From: SIG78 sp045585955 | Lineage (GTDB): Bacteria; Verrucomicrobiota; Lentisphaeria; Victivallales; Victivallaceae | Reading direction: 5' to 3' | Length of the DNA: 11,195 nucleotides | Assembly (NCBI GenBank): GCA_045585955.1 | Contig: JAZMZK010000015.1 | Location: 1-11,195 of the forward strand | Notes under the pieces: model-generated | Database searches by the model: none | The model's input: the letters and a program-made list of their open reading frames with translations, nothing else | What the model was told of the DNA's origin: nothing | Translations under genes and position numbers: made by a program | In this document: positions 1 to 6,451 of the stretch, one piece after another | How the letters are laid out: each line of letters starts with the position of its first letter | Position numbering within the stretch: position 1 is the first letter of the stretch

Positions 1-48
1 GAGATAGAACAGCAAAAAGAGATATTCCGTTTGCAGCAGGAAAAGTGA
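1..48 (+). CDS. 3' end of an unidentified upstream reading frame (partial)
   Basis: An open frame enters from the left edge and runs 15 codons to a TGA at 46-48. The peptide is short, charged and glutamine/glutamate-rich (EIEQQKEIFRLQQEK), which would suit the end of an amphipathic or coiled-coil helix. It is in the same frame as the pseudopilin that starts at 49, directly after the stop. No family can be assigned from 15 residues, and an open frame this short could be chance. Confidence 0.25.
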   Translation, partial: EIEQQKEIFRLQQEK

Positions 49-705
49 TTGCAAAAGTATCCGGTGACCGCACTTACCGTGGTAATCGCTATCATCGCGA
101 TTTTGGCTGCCATGCTGCTCCCCGCCCTCTCCGCAGCCCGTGAACGCGCCCGCAGTGCCAACTGCGTGAGCAAACTCAAGCAGATCGGCCTCGGCGAATT
201 CATGTACTCCGGCGTCAACAAAGATTATGTTGCCACTCCCGGTATCGGTGCCGCTGCCAACTCCACCAAAGACACTGCTGATGACATCACTGCTGCTTCT
301 GATACTGAAGTTACTTACCCCGATAAGTCTCCCGATAAGTTGCTCATCGGTGGTTTCATGGGTATGAACCTCAAGAAAATCACCACAGATGCCAAAGAAA
401 AGCTCTACAAGTGCCCCAGCGACAGTGCTAACTACAGCGATACCGCTATGTCCTACTACAACCTGATTTTGATCGATGATACCATCGGTAAGAAACGTTT
501 GATCGTCGGTCGCGACAACCCCGGTGCTGCCACCTGGATGGACCTCCACAAGGGTATCGGTTCCGCTAACAACAACCACCCGACCAACCTGAATGTTGGT
601 TACCTCGGCGGCCACGTCGGCGGTTTGGTTATCAAAGATGGTCAGGATGCTGATTTGGTGACCAAAGACAAGGGTCCCAAATTCTTCGACCAGATCACCT
701 ACTGA
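49..705 (+). CDS. pseudopilin-like protein with N-terminal methylation-type helix (DUF1559-like), altered leader
   Basis: 218 residues if translated from TTG at 49. An AGGA at 38-41 lies seven bases upstream and supports that start. Residues about 11-30 form a hydrophobic helix (VVIAIIAILAAMLLPALSAA) followed by RERARSANC, the hallmark of type II secretion/type IV-like pseudopilins that are abundant in Lentisphaerota and Planctomycetota. Further family marks are CPSD around residue 124 and SYYN shortly after. Near the C-terminus is a histidine, nine residues, then GG where the H-X9-DG signature has DG. The protein should be an inner-membrane or surface pseudopilin; its cargo or role is unknown. 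The odd point is the leader: where relatives read FTLIELL before VVIAII, this one reads YPVTALT, so the conserved Glu at position +5 and the usual prepilin peptidase context are missing. The body uses regular GGT/AAC/CTC-type codons typical of a well-expressed gene. It could be an intact divergent pilin, a decaying copy, or an assembly chimera at the edge. Confidence 0.75.
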   Translation: MQKYPVTALTVVIAIIAILAAMLLPALSAARERARSANCVSKLKQIGLGEFMYSGVNKDYVATPGIGAAANSTKDTADDITAASDTEVTYPDKSPDKLLIGGFMGMNLKKITTDAKEKLYKCPSDSANYSDTAMSYYNLILIDDTIGKKRLIVGRDNPGAATWMDLHKGIGSANNNHPTNLNVGYLGGHVGGLVIKDGQDADLVTKDKGPKFFDQITY

Positions 706-740
706 TAGTTTAGTAGTCTGATACTACGATAGAATCAAAA

Positions 741-770
741 ACGCTCTCTCGCAAGAGGGAGCGTTTTTTT
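741..770 (+). terminator. rho-independent terminator of the pseudopilin gene
   Basis: A ten-base stem ACGCTCTCTC / GAGGGAGCGT (one G-T wobble) closes a GCAA tetraloop and is followed by seven T. It lies 36 bases after the pilin stop codon. The bases before it are A-rich (AAAA), so it could also act weakly on the other strand. Confidence 0.9.
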
Positions 771-788
771 GTGCCTGTGCGGGGAACT

Positions 789-824
789 GTCGGACAGGTC
801 GGACAGGTCGGACAGGTCGGACAA
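789..824. repeat. tandem array, 4 x 9 bp (GTCGGACAG type)
   Basis: Four consecutive units GTCGGACAG start at 789, 798, 807 and 816; only the last base of the fourth unit differs. Each unit contains the odd palindrome GTC-N-GAC. A related array occurs at 8272-8316, also between converging genes. Confidence 0.95.
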
Positions 825-902
825 TGCTTGCCGCCAGTGGGCATGTTGCAAGCGTTTGTGTGGGCGGCGGGCTTGTCCTCCGGAGCCTTCGGCGGAGGAG
901 GA

Positions 903-930
903 TGCCGCCTGATTGCGGGGCAAGCCCGGC
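903..930. repeat. 28-bp direct repeat, copy 1
   Basis: Identical over 28 bases to 1105-1132 by reading. It begins TGCCGCCTGATTGCGG and ends CAAGCCCGGC. The second copy is preceded by CTTGCCGCC, as are other repeat elements in this region; copy 1 has ATGCCGCC. Confidence 0.9.
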
Positions 931-950
931 AGTGCGGTTGATGGCGGCAG

Positions 951-987
951 TACGGACTTTTACGGACTTTTACGGATTTTTACGGAC
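951..987. repeat. tandem array, 3.7 x 10 bp (TACGGACTTT type)
   Basis: Units start at 951, 961, 971 (one change, TACGGATTTT) and 981 (partial). The array ends with CGGACA followed three bases later by CTTGCCGCC, the same junction that ends the array at 789-824. The two arrays therefore seem to be parts of one composite repeat type despite different unit lengths. Confidence 0.9.
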
Positions 988-1040
988 AGCTCTTGCCGCC
1001 AAACTGCTGTCGGGAGCTTTATGCCGGGCTTTGCCTGTAT

Positions 1041-1067
1041 AGTATTCATAGTATTCATAGTATTCAT
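1041..1067. repeat. tandem array, 3 x 9 bp (AGTATTCAT type)
   Basis: Three perfect units start at 1041, 1050 and 1059, with a partial unit (TAT) before and ATAGG after. It is A+T-rich, unlike the two neighbouring arrays, and unrelated to them in sequence. Confidence 0.9.
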
Positions 1068-1104
1068 AGGCTCGCAGGCGTTCGCCTTACAGCAGCACAA
1101 TACT

Positions 1105-1132
1105 TGCCGCCTGATTGCGGGGCAAGCCCGGC
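1105..1132. repeat. 28-bp direct repeat, copy 2
   Basis: Same 28 bases as 903-930. The flanking CTT before TGCCGCC lets CTTGCC (1103-1108) pair with GGCAAG (1121-1126), giving a short hairpin inside the repeat. Confidence 0.9.
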
Positions 1133-1150
1133 GGTACCGTTGTTTGCCGC

Positions 1151-1168
1151 AAAAAAAGCCTATCGGCT
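1151..1168 (-). terminator. possible weak terminator at the end of ruvA
   Basis: On the minus strand AGCC-GATA-GGCT (1168-1157) forms a four-base stem spanning the ruvA stop codon and is followed directly by a run of T (complement of A at 1151-1157). The stem is short, so termination may instead rely on the larger inverted repeat 1169-1178 / 1070-1079. Confidence 0.35.
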
Positions 1169-1786
1169 GCCTGCGAGCTGTTGGAGCGCCAAGCGCAGGA
1201 GATTTTCGCTGCTGCACTCTTCCGGAGGAAGGCCGGCGGCGATCTCGTTGACTTTTTCTTTGGCTTGTTCGCTTTTGAATCCCAGTTGTGCCAGTGCCAT
1301 CAAGGCATCGTTTACGGCTTCGCTGCGTGGATCGTCTTTGGCTACTGCGTTGGCGTTGGAACTTCCGGCAAAACTCAAACCCAGTTTGGGGATCTTGTCG
1401 TGAAGATCCACCACCAGTCTTTCGGCGGTGCGTTTGCCTACGCCGCTTATCTTGCTCAAAAGTTTTACATCGCCATTGACAATGGCATTGCACAAGCTCC
1501 CCAGCGGCATGCCGCTTAAAATCGCCAACGCCAGTTTACCACCGATGCCCGAAACATCCAGCAGATTTTCGAAGAGCTTTTTCTCGTCCTTTTCGGCAAA
1601 GCCGAAGAGGGTTATGGCATCTTCTCTTACTTGCGTAAAGATCCACAATGCTGTTTCTTCACCCACCCGGGGCAATTTATCGAATGTACATAAAGGTATT
1701 TGCACATCGTAACCCACGCCGTGCACATCTATTATGCAGTTGGTGTAGGAGCTTTCCAGCAATGTTCCTTGCAGTCTGGCAATCAT
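1160..1786 (-). CDS. ruvA: Holliday junction branch migration complex subunit RuvA
   Basis: 208 residues, the usual length. RuvA binds four-way DNA junctions as a tetramer and loads the RuvB motor in recombinational repair. The N-terminal OB-fold domain starts MIARLQGTLLES and carries the typical GVGYDVQIP around residues 23-31. Two helix-hairpin-helix motifs follow: VSGIGGKLA (78-86) and ISGVGKRTAERL (113-124). The C-terminal domain III, which contacts RuvB, spans about 155-204 (EAVNDALMALAQLGF...). The ATG start at 1786 has a GAGG Shine-Dalgarno overlapping the nadC stop codon eight bases upstream, so the two are translationally close. It is last in the aroB-dprA-nadC-ruvA operon. ruvB and ruvC are not in the window. 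Confidence 0.97.
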   Translation of the reverse strand: MIARLQGTLLESSYTNCIIDVHGVGYDVQIPLCTFDKLPRVGEETALWIFTQVREDAITLFGFAEKDEKKLFENLLDVSGIGGKLALAILSGMPLGSLCNAIVNGDVKLLSKISGVGKRTAERLVVDLHDKIPKLGLSFAGSSNANAVAKDDPRSEAVNDALMALAQLGFKSEQAKEKVNEIAAGLPPEECSSENLLRLALQQLAGSR

Positions 1787-1794
1787 ATTTTACC

Positions 1795-2670
1795 TCATTT
1801 CAAAGGTTTGATATCCAGCGATATATCAGCAGATTTTACCGAATGGGTCAACGCTCCACTGCTGGCATAATCCACGCCCACGGCGGCGATCTCCGGCAAT
1901 CGCTCGATGGTGATGTTGCCGGAGGCTTCCAGCTTGGCTTTGCCGTTGTTGCGTTTTACGGCTTCTGCCATCATGGGGGGGGGCATATTGTCCAGAAGAA
2001 TGTATTCGCAGCCCGACTGCAATGCTTCGTCCAGCTCTTCAAGGGTATCGACTTCCACTTCGATTTCCAGATCCGGATACATCGCTCTTGCCCGTTCCAC
2101 GCTGCGGAGGATGCCGCCGGGGCCTTCCATGCCTGCCATTTCCCGGTGATTATCTTTGATCATGATGCGGTCAAAAAGTCCGATCCGGTGGTTGGAGGCT
2201 CCGCCCACGGCTACGGCGTATTTTTCCAGATTCCGCCAGCCGGGAGTGGTTTTGCGGGTATCCAATACTTCCATGGAACTCTCTTTAACACTGGCAGCGT
2301 AGGCGTTTGCCATAGTTGCCACTCCGCAGAGCCGCTGGATGAAGTTCAGTGCGGTGCGTTCGGCTGTAAGCATTGCCACGGCGTTGCCGGTGATTTCGGC
2401 GATCACGGTTTTGGCGGGGCATTTATCGCCGTCGTGGAGGAGATATTTGAATTCGCACTCCGGATCGAGTTTCTTGAACACCGCCTCTGCCACTGCCAGG
2501 CCAGCCAGCACGCAATCGCTTTTGGCATAGAGTGCACCGAAAGCTCTGGCATCGGCAGGGATCACCGATTTACTGGTGGTATCGCCCCGGTCGGCAAGGT
2601 CTTCGGAAAGGGCAAGGTCGATGAGTACAGCAATTCGCTGCATATCAAGTTCTGGAATGTTGTTGGACAT
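1795..2670 (-). CDS. nadC: nicotinate-nucleotide pyrophosphorylase (quinolinate phosphoribosyltransferase)
   Basis: 291 residues. It converts quinolinate and PRPP to nicotinate mononucleotide, CO2 and PPi, the entry of de novo NAD synthesis. Family motifs in order: AERTALNFIQRLCG (103-116), DTRKTTPGWR (137-146), NHRIGL (160-165), IKDNH (171-175), EVEVD (204-208), LLDNM (225-229), EASGNI (248-253) and SSGALTHS (270-277). The Lys and Arg residues that bind quinolinate and phosphate are present. One variation: before NHR the protein reads AVAVGGAS, where many members have AVRxGGGx. The ATG at 2670 has GAGG seven bases upstream. It lies 19 bases after dprA and 8 bases before ruvA. No nadA or nadB is in the window. 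Confidence 0.96.
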   Translation of the reverse strand: MSNNIPELDMQRIAVLIDLALSEDLADRGDTTSKSVIPADARAFGALYAKSDCVLAGLAVAEAVFKKLDPECEFKYLLHDGDKCPAKTVIAEITGNAVAMLTAERTALNFIQRLCGVATMANAYAASVKESSMEVLDTRKTTPGWRNLEKYAVAVGGASNHRIGLFDRIMIKDNHREMAGMEGPGGILRSVERARAMYPDLEIEVEVDTLEELDEALQSGCEYILLDNMPPPMMAEAVKRNNGKAKLEASGNITIERLPEIAAVGVDYASSGALTHSVKSADISLDIKPLK

Positions 2671-2689
2671 GGTCTACCTCTTATATCGT

Positions 2690-3811
2690 TTATTTTAATG
2701 AATATACATTGTTGGGTGATTTTACGATCAGATCTCTTATTTCCATAGCCATCAGGGTTCCGGCAAGCACTCCGGCGGGGAGCCGGGTTCTTACCGCAAG
2801 GTCATCCAGCGAGCCGGGGCCGTTTACCGAAAGATCGTGGTAGATGGTTTCTTCGGCTTCGTTGAAAAGTTTCAGCGGTTCAGCGGCGGCTGCCGGAACT
2901 GTTACACTGCCGTCTTGCGGCGAAAGCCCCGGCAGAAAGTCAAAATCGCTCAATACATCCTGAAAGCCGGTCACCAGTTTGGCTCCGCAATCTCTTATAA
3001 GCATATTGCAGCCCGCCGCCTGTGGTTCATCGACTCTGCCGGGCAGGGCAAAGACCGCTTTGCCTTGCTCCAACGCCATGCGGGCAGTGATCAACGCTCC
3101 GGATTCCACACCGGCTTCGATCACTACCGTAGCTTGAGATAATGCCGCTACTATGCGGTTGCGGCGGGGGAAGGATTGACGGCTGACCGGAAAATTCATC
3201 GGGTATTCGCTGATCAATGCCCCGTTGTTTTTGACGATCGCTGCCGCCAGCGGAATATGTTCCTGCGGGTGGATGCGGCATAAACCGCCGCCCAATACAC
3301 CTACGGTTATACCGCCGGAACCCAACGCCGCTTTATGTGCCGCAGCATCCACGCCGAATGCCAAACCGGATACCACTGTCCAATTTGCCATAACTGCATC
3401 GGCGGCAAACTGTTTTGCCATACGGTCGCCGTAAGCGGAGAGTTTGCGGGAGCCGACTATGGAAACGGTGTTGCAAGTAAAATCCGGCAAAGTGCCCCTT
3501 ACATACAACACCAGCGGCGGATCGACCAATTGCCGCAAAACCTCGGGGTAATCACTGTCTTCAATAGTATAAATTCTTGCTCCGGAGCGGTTCGCCAATT
3601 CAATTTCGGCTGTGTAGTTTATCTCCTGCCGCCAATTGGCTACGGTGTCGGCAAGGCTGCCGCCAAAGCCTTTGACTTCAGCTATTTCTCCTGCCGTTGC
3701 CCGCAGAACTGCCGCCGGTGAGCCGAAGCGGCGTACCAGAGCTTTGTACCGGGCGTAGCCGATACCGGAGATCATATTCAAGATTATGCAGGCATCCCGG
3801 TCGCTGATCAT
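2690..3811 (-). CDS. dprA: DNA-processing protein DprA (Smf), RecA loader on single-stranded DNA
   Basis: 373 residues, full-length three-domain DprA. Residues 10-60 are a helix-hairpin-helix/SAM-like domain (MISGIGYARYKALVRRFG, then VKGFGG). Residues about 110-290 form the Rossmann-like core with SIVGSRK (117-123), SGLAFGVDAAAH (148-159), GGGLCRIHP (174-182), FPRRNRI (214-220), ESGALITA (236-243) and GCNMLIR (267-273). The C-terminus from about 315 is a winged-helix domain (LDDLAVRTRLPAGVLAGTL ... NNVYSL). In other bacteria DprA protects incoming single-stranded DNA and loads RecA during natural transformation. The ATG at 3811 overlaps the aroB stop by four bases (ATGA), with AAAGGTG just upstream, indicating coupled translation. 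Confidence 0.97.
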   Translation of the reverse strand: MISDRDACIILNMISGIGYARYKALVRRFGSPAAVLRATAGEIAEVKGFGGSLADTVANWRQEINYTAEIELANRSGARIYTIEDSDYPEVLRQLVDPPLVLYVRGTLPDFTCNTVSIVGSRKLSAYGDRMAKQFAADAVMANWTVVSGLAFGVDAAAHKAALGSGGITVGVLGGGLCRIHPQEHIPLAAAIVKNNGALISEYPMNFPVSRQSFPRRNRIVAALSQATVVIEAGVESGALITARMALEQGKAVFALPGRVDEPQAAGCNMLIRDCGAKLVTGFQDVLSDFDFLPGLSPQDGSVTVPAAAAEPLKLFNEAEETIYHDLSVNGPGSLDDLAVRTRLPAGVLAGTLMAMEIRDLIVKSPNNVYSLK

Positions 3812-4890
3812 AATACACCTTTCAGGACGGTCTTTAAGAGTTCTTCATCCACACCTTTAACGATTTTTACCTCGCCAATACCGGTGGGCAGCACCATGGT
3901 TATACCGCCTGCGGAATTCTTTTTATCGCTTTTCATGGCTTGCACGATAGAATCTACATCGCTATTTTCCGGTAATCGGGTGGGGAGTTTGAGTTCAGTA
4001 AGCAGCTGGTTTTGAATCGTTTCCACATCCTTACTGCACAAATCCATCAACACTGCCAGCCGTACTGCCGCCGCCATGCCGATCGCCACTGCTCTGCCGT
4101 GGGGCAAGGCAAAGTTGGAGAGTTTTTCCACGGCGTGACCCACGGTATGCCCGTAGTTGAGGATCGCCCGGCGGCCCAGTTCCCGCTCGTCACCGGCAAC
4201 CACTTCGGCTTTACATTCGCAGGAACGGATGATGATTTTTGCGTAAAAATCCGGATCAAAACTGTTGAGCTTTGCCACATTATTTTGCAGCAAAGCAAAG
4301 AAATCTTTATCCATTATCATACCGTACTTGACCACTTCGGCAAGGCCGTTGCGGTATTCGGTTTCCGGCAGGGTGGAAAGTGTATCTGTATCAAGGGCAA
4401 CCATTTGCGGCTGGTGAAATGCTCCGATAAGGTTTTTGCCTTCCGGCAAGTCCGCTCCGGTTTTGCCCCCCACGCTGGAATCCACCGCCGCCAGCAGGGT
4501 CGTGGGCAGCTGGATAAACTCAATGCCCCGCATGTAGATCGCTGCCGCAAAGCCGGTCAAATCGCCCACCACGCCACCGGAAAGAGCGATCAAGCAGCTT
4601 TTCCGGTCAAGTTTGGCTGCCACGGCTGCCTTGGCGATAAGTTCCACCGTAGCAAGGCTCTTATGTTCTTCGCCGGGGGGGAGGATCAAACTTTGAAAAT
4701 CAGTGTAATTATTTGCCGATAAAGCCTTTTCCAGCTTTTCCAAATGCCCGGCAGCATCCACATTTTCGTCGGTAACGATCAAGGCGGTTCTGCCGGAAAG
4801 TTTTTCGCACAAAAGTTCTATCCAATCGGCAGTATTGCCCAAGACGATGGGGTAGCTTCTGTCGCCAAGATCTACGGTAAGAGTGTTCAT
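3808..4890 (-). CDS. aroB: 3-dehydroquinate synthase
   Basis: 360 residues, normal length. The NAD- and metal-dependent enzyme makes 3-dehydroquinate from DAHP in the shikimate pathway. Visible motifs: TDENV (40-44), LPPGEEHKS (70-78), SGGVVGDLTGF (104-114), LPTTLLAAVDSSVGGKTG (128-145), NLIGAFHQP (153-161) and GLAEVVKYG (182-190). The metal ligands expected in the family are present at E185, H248 (NYGHTVGH) and H264 (LPHGRAVAIG). First gene of the leftward operon. The ATG at 4890 has GAGGA about ten bases upstream, and a good promoter lies at 4926-4954. Confidence 0.97.
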   Translation of the reverse strand: MNTLTVDLGDRSYPIVLGNTADWIELLCEKLSGRTALIVTDENVDAAGHLEKLEKALSANNYTDFQSLILPPGEEHKSLATVELIAKAAVAAKLDRKSCLIALSGGVVGDLTGFAAAIYMRGIEFIQLPTTLLAAVDSSVGGKTGADLPEGKNLIGAFHQPQMVALDTDTLSTLPETEYRNGLAEVVKYGMIMDKDFFALLQNNVAKLNSFDPDFYAKIIIRSCECKAEVVAGDERELGRRAILNYGHTVGHAVEKLSNFALPHGRAVAIGMAAAVRLAVLMDLCSKDVETIQNQLLTELKLPTRLPENSDVDSIVQAMKSDKKNSAGGITMVLPTGIGEVKIVKGVDEELLKTVLKGVL

Positions 4891-4925
4891 ATTAAAAAAT
4901 TCCTCAAATAAACTAATTTTTATTA

Positions 4926-4954
4926 AATATATAACTCAAAAGGGCTGTATGCAA
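4926..4954 (-). promoter_or_regulatory. sigma70-type promoter for aroB-dprA-nadC-ruvA
   Basis: On the minus strand TTGCAT (4954-4949) and TATATT (4931-4926) are separated by exactly 17 bases. The -10 box lies 35 bases before the aroB start codon, leaving a short leader. It diverges from the glyS promoter, with 53 bases between the two -35 boxes. Confidence 0.7.
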
Positions 4955-5007
4955 GTTATAAAATAGCGAAAAAGCACATTTTGTTGCGTAAAGCAATGCC
5001 GCAGGGG

Positions 5008-5036
5008 TTGCCAAAAGCTCTTTAGTGTGTTATATT
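5008..5036 (+). promoter_or_regulatory. sigma70-type promoter for glyS-glnS
   Basis: TTGCCA (5008-5013) and TATATT (5031-5036) are separated by 17 bases. The glyS start is 52 bases after the -10 box, and an AAGGA Shine-Dalgarno lies at 5075-5079. No leader peptide or T-box-like structure is evident in the short leader. Confidence 0.7.
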
Positions 5037-5088
5037 AAAGCGTTATTGTTTTTTTATCAACATTTTAGTATAAAAAGGATATTGTAAA

Positions 5089-6420
5089 ATGAGCGAAATT
5101 AAAGAAAATGCTTTGATGGAAAAGATCGTTTCTTTGTGCAAACGGCGTGGTTTTGTCTTCCCCAGTTCTGAAATATACGGCGGCTTCAACGGTTTCTGGG
5201 ATTACGGACCTTACGGCTGCCGCATGAAGCGCGCCATCGAAAACCTCTGGTGGCACGAAATGGTGGAAACCCGTGACAACATCGAAGGCCTTGACAGCAC
5301 CATCATCTGCCACCCCACCGTCTGGAAAGCTTCCGGTCACCTTGATCAGTTCAGCGACCTTATGACCGACTGCAAAGACTGCAAGAGCCGTCACCGCGTC
5401 GACCAGATGGAAGACCCCAGTACTTGCCCCAACTGCGGCAGCAAGAATCTGACCGAACCCCGGGAATTCAATTTGATGATGAAAACCTATGTGGGCCCGG
5501 TCTTTGACAACGAACATACCGCTTATCTGCGTGCCGAAACCTGCCAGCCGATTTTTGTGGACTTCCAGCAGGTTCGCAACAGTGCCCGTCAGAAGCTGCC
5601 CTTCGGTATCGCCCAGATCGGTAAGGCTTTCCGTAACGAGATCAACCCCCGCAACTTCACCTTCCGCAGCCGGGAATTTACCCAGATGGAAATGGAATTC
5701 TTCTGCGACGGCGAAGAGGGCATGGAATGGTTTGAATACTGGAAGGAACAGCGGATCAACTACTACAAGAACAAGCTGAAGTTCACCGACGATTTCTTCC
5801 GCATTTACGAACACGAAAAACTTGCTCACTACGCCAAAGCCGCCATCGACATCGAAGTCAAGTTCCCCTTCGGCTGGGGCGAATTGGAAGGCGTCCACCA
5901 CCGGGGCACCTGGGATATATCCCAGCACAGCCAGTTCTCCGGCACCGACTTGCAGTATATCGACCACGACAACAAACGCAAAGTCATGCCCACAGTTATC
6001 GAAACTTCTGTCGGTCTTGACCGCACCATGCTCGCTATTCTGGGCAAAGCCTACGACGAAGATACCGCCGCCACCCAGAAAGAAGGTATGGATGAAGATG
6101 TCAGAATCGTGCTGCATCTGCCCCCGCTGGTCGCTCCGATCCAGCTGGCAGTGCTGCCGCTTTCCAAGAAGCTCAACGAAAATGCGGAAAAACTTTACAA
6201 AGATATGAACAAATACTTCCGCTGCGAATACGATGTCACCGGCTCCATCGGCAAGCGTTACCGCCGGCAGGACGAAATCGGTACTCCGCTGTGCCTGACT
6301 TTCGACTTTGAATCTGCTGCTGACAACGCCGTGACCGTCCGTGACCGTGACACCATGCAGCAGGAACGCGTTTCCATTGATAACCTGCGTAACTATGTGG
6401 AAGATTTCATCAACCGCTGA
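5089..6420 (+). CDS. glyS: glycine--tRNA ligase, single-chain (alpha2) type
   Basis: 443 residues. It charges tRNA-Gly; this is the homodimeric class IIa form related to eukaryotic/archaeal GlyRS, not the two-subunit GlyQ/GlyS form. The N-terminus carries EIYGGFNGFWDYGPYG (28-43). Four cysteines in two CxxC pairs (C95, C98, C113, C116) form a likely zinc site in the insertion after motif 1. Motif 2 is FRNEINPRNFTFR around R182, followed by EFTQMEMEFF; motif 3 is ETSVGLDRT around R312. The last 100 residues are the anticodon-binding domain (APIQLAVLPLS, then GSIGKRYRRQDEIGTP). The symbol glyQS is also used for this form. The ATG is nine bases after AAGGA. glnS follows 31 bases downstream, so the two are probably cotranscribed. 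Confidence 0.97.
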   Translation: MSEIKENALMEKIVSLCKRRGFVFPSSEIYGGFNGFWDYGPYGCRMKRAIENLWWHEMVETRDNIEGLDSTIICHPTVWKASGHLDQFSDLMTDCKDCKSRHRVDQMEDPSTCPNCGSKNLTEPREFNLMMKTYVGPVFDNEHTAYLRAETCQPIFVDFQQVRNSARQKLPFGIAQIGKAFRNEINPRNFTFRSREFTQMEMEFFCDGEEGMEWFEYWKEQRINYYKNKLKFTDDFFRIYEHEKLAHYAKAAIDIEVKFPFGWGELEGVHHRGTWDISQHSQFSGTDLQYIDHDNKRKVMPTVIETSVGLDRTMLAILGKAYDEDTAATQKEGMDEDVRIVLHLPPLVAPIQLAVLPLSKKLNENAEKLYKDMNKYFRCEYDVTGSIGKRYRRQDEIGTPLCLTFDFESAADNAVTVRDRDTMQQERVSIDNLRNYVEDFINR

Positions 6421-6451
6421 ACAGATCATTGCAGCATGAAAGGTTGAATTT

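Larger units (their letters stand above)
771..1159. other. gene-free, repeat-rich convergent intergenic region
   Basis: This stretch between the pilin terminator and the ruvA stop holds no credible gene. Open frames across it read tandem-repeat peptides such as SDLSDLSD and IVFIVFIVFI, which are artefacts of 9-bp repeats. It contains three tandem arrays of different sequence (789-824, 951-987, 1041-1067), a 28-bp direct repeat (903-930 and 1105-1132), and the motif CTTGCCGCC at 827, 992 and 1103, with a TGCCGCC variant at 903. Several G+C-rich inverted repeats are present, for example GCTCGCAGGC at 1070-1079 pairing with 1169-1178 inside the end of ruvA. The region looks like an accumulation site for small interspersed repeats. 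Confidence 0.8.

Noticed and set aside
789..824. CRISPR-like array
   Set aside because: Units are 9 bp with no unique spacers, and there are no cas genes.
735..1493. Several 60-180-codon frames across the repeat region
   Set aside because: They read tandem repeats as peptide repeats (SDLSDLSD, IVFIVFIVFI, MNTMNTMNT) or run antisense to ruvA; none has codon bias or a ribosome site.
1648..2748. A 366-codon plus-strand frame over nadC and the start of ruvA
   Set aside because: Antisense shadow of genes with full sets of family motifs; the translated product is rich in His, Phe and Cys and has no ribosome site.
5037..5088. T-box or other riboswitch ahead of glyS
   Set aside because: The leader is only about 45 bases, with no specifier loop, antiterminator or terminator hairpin.
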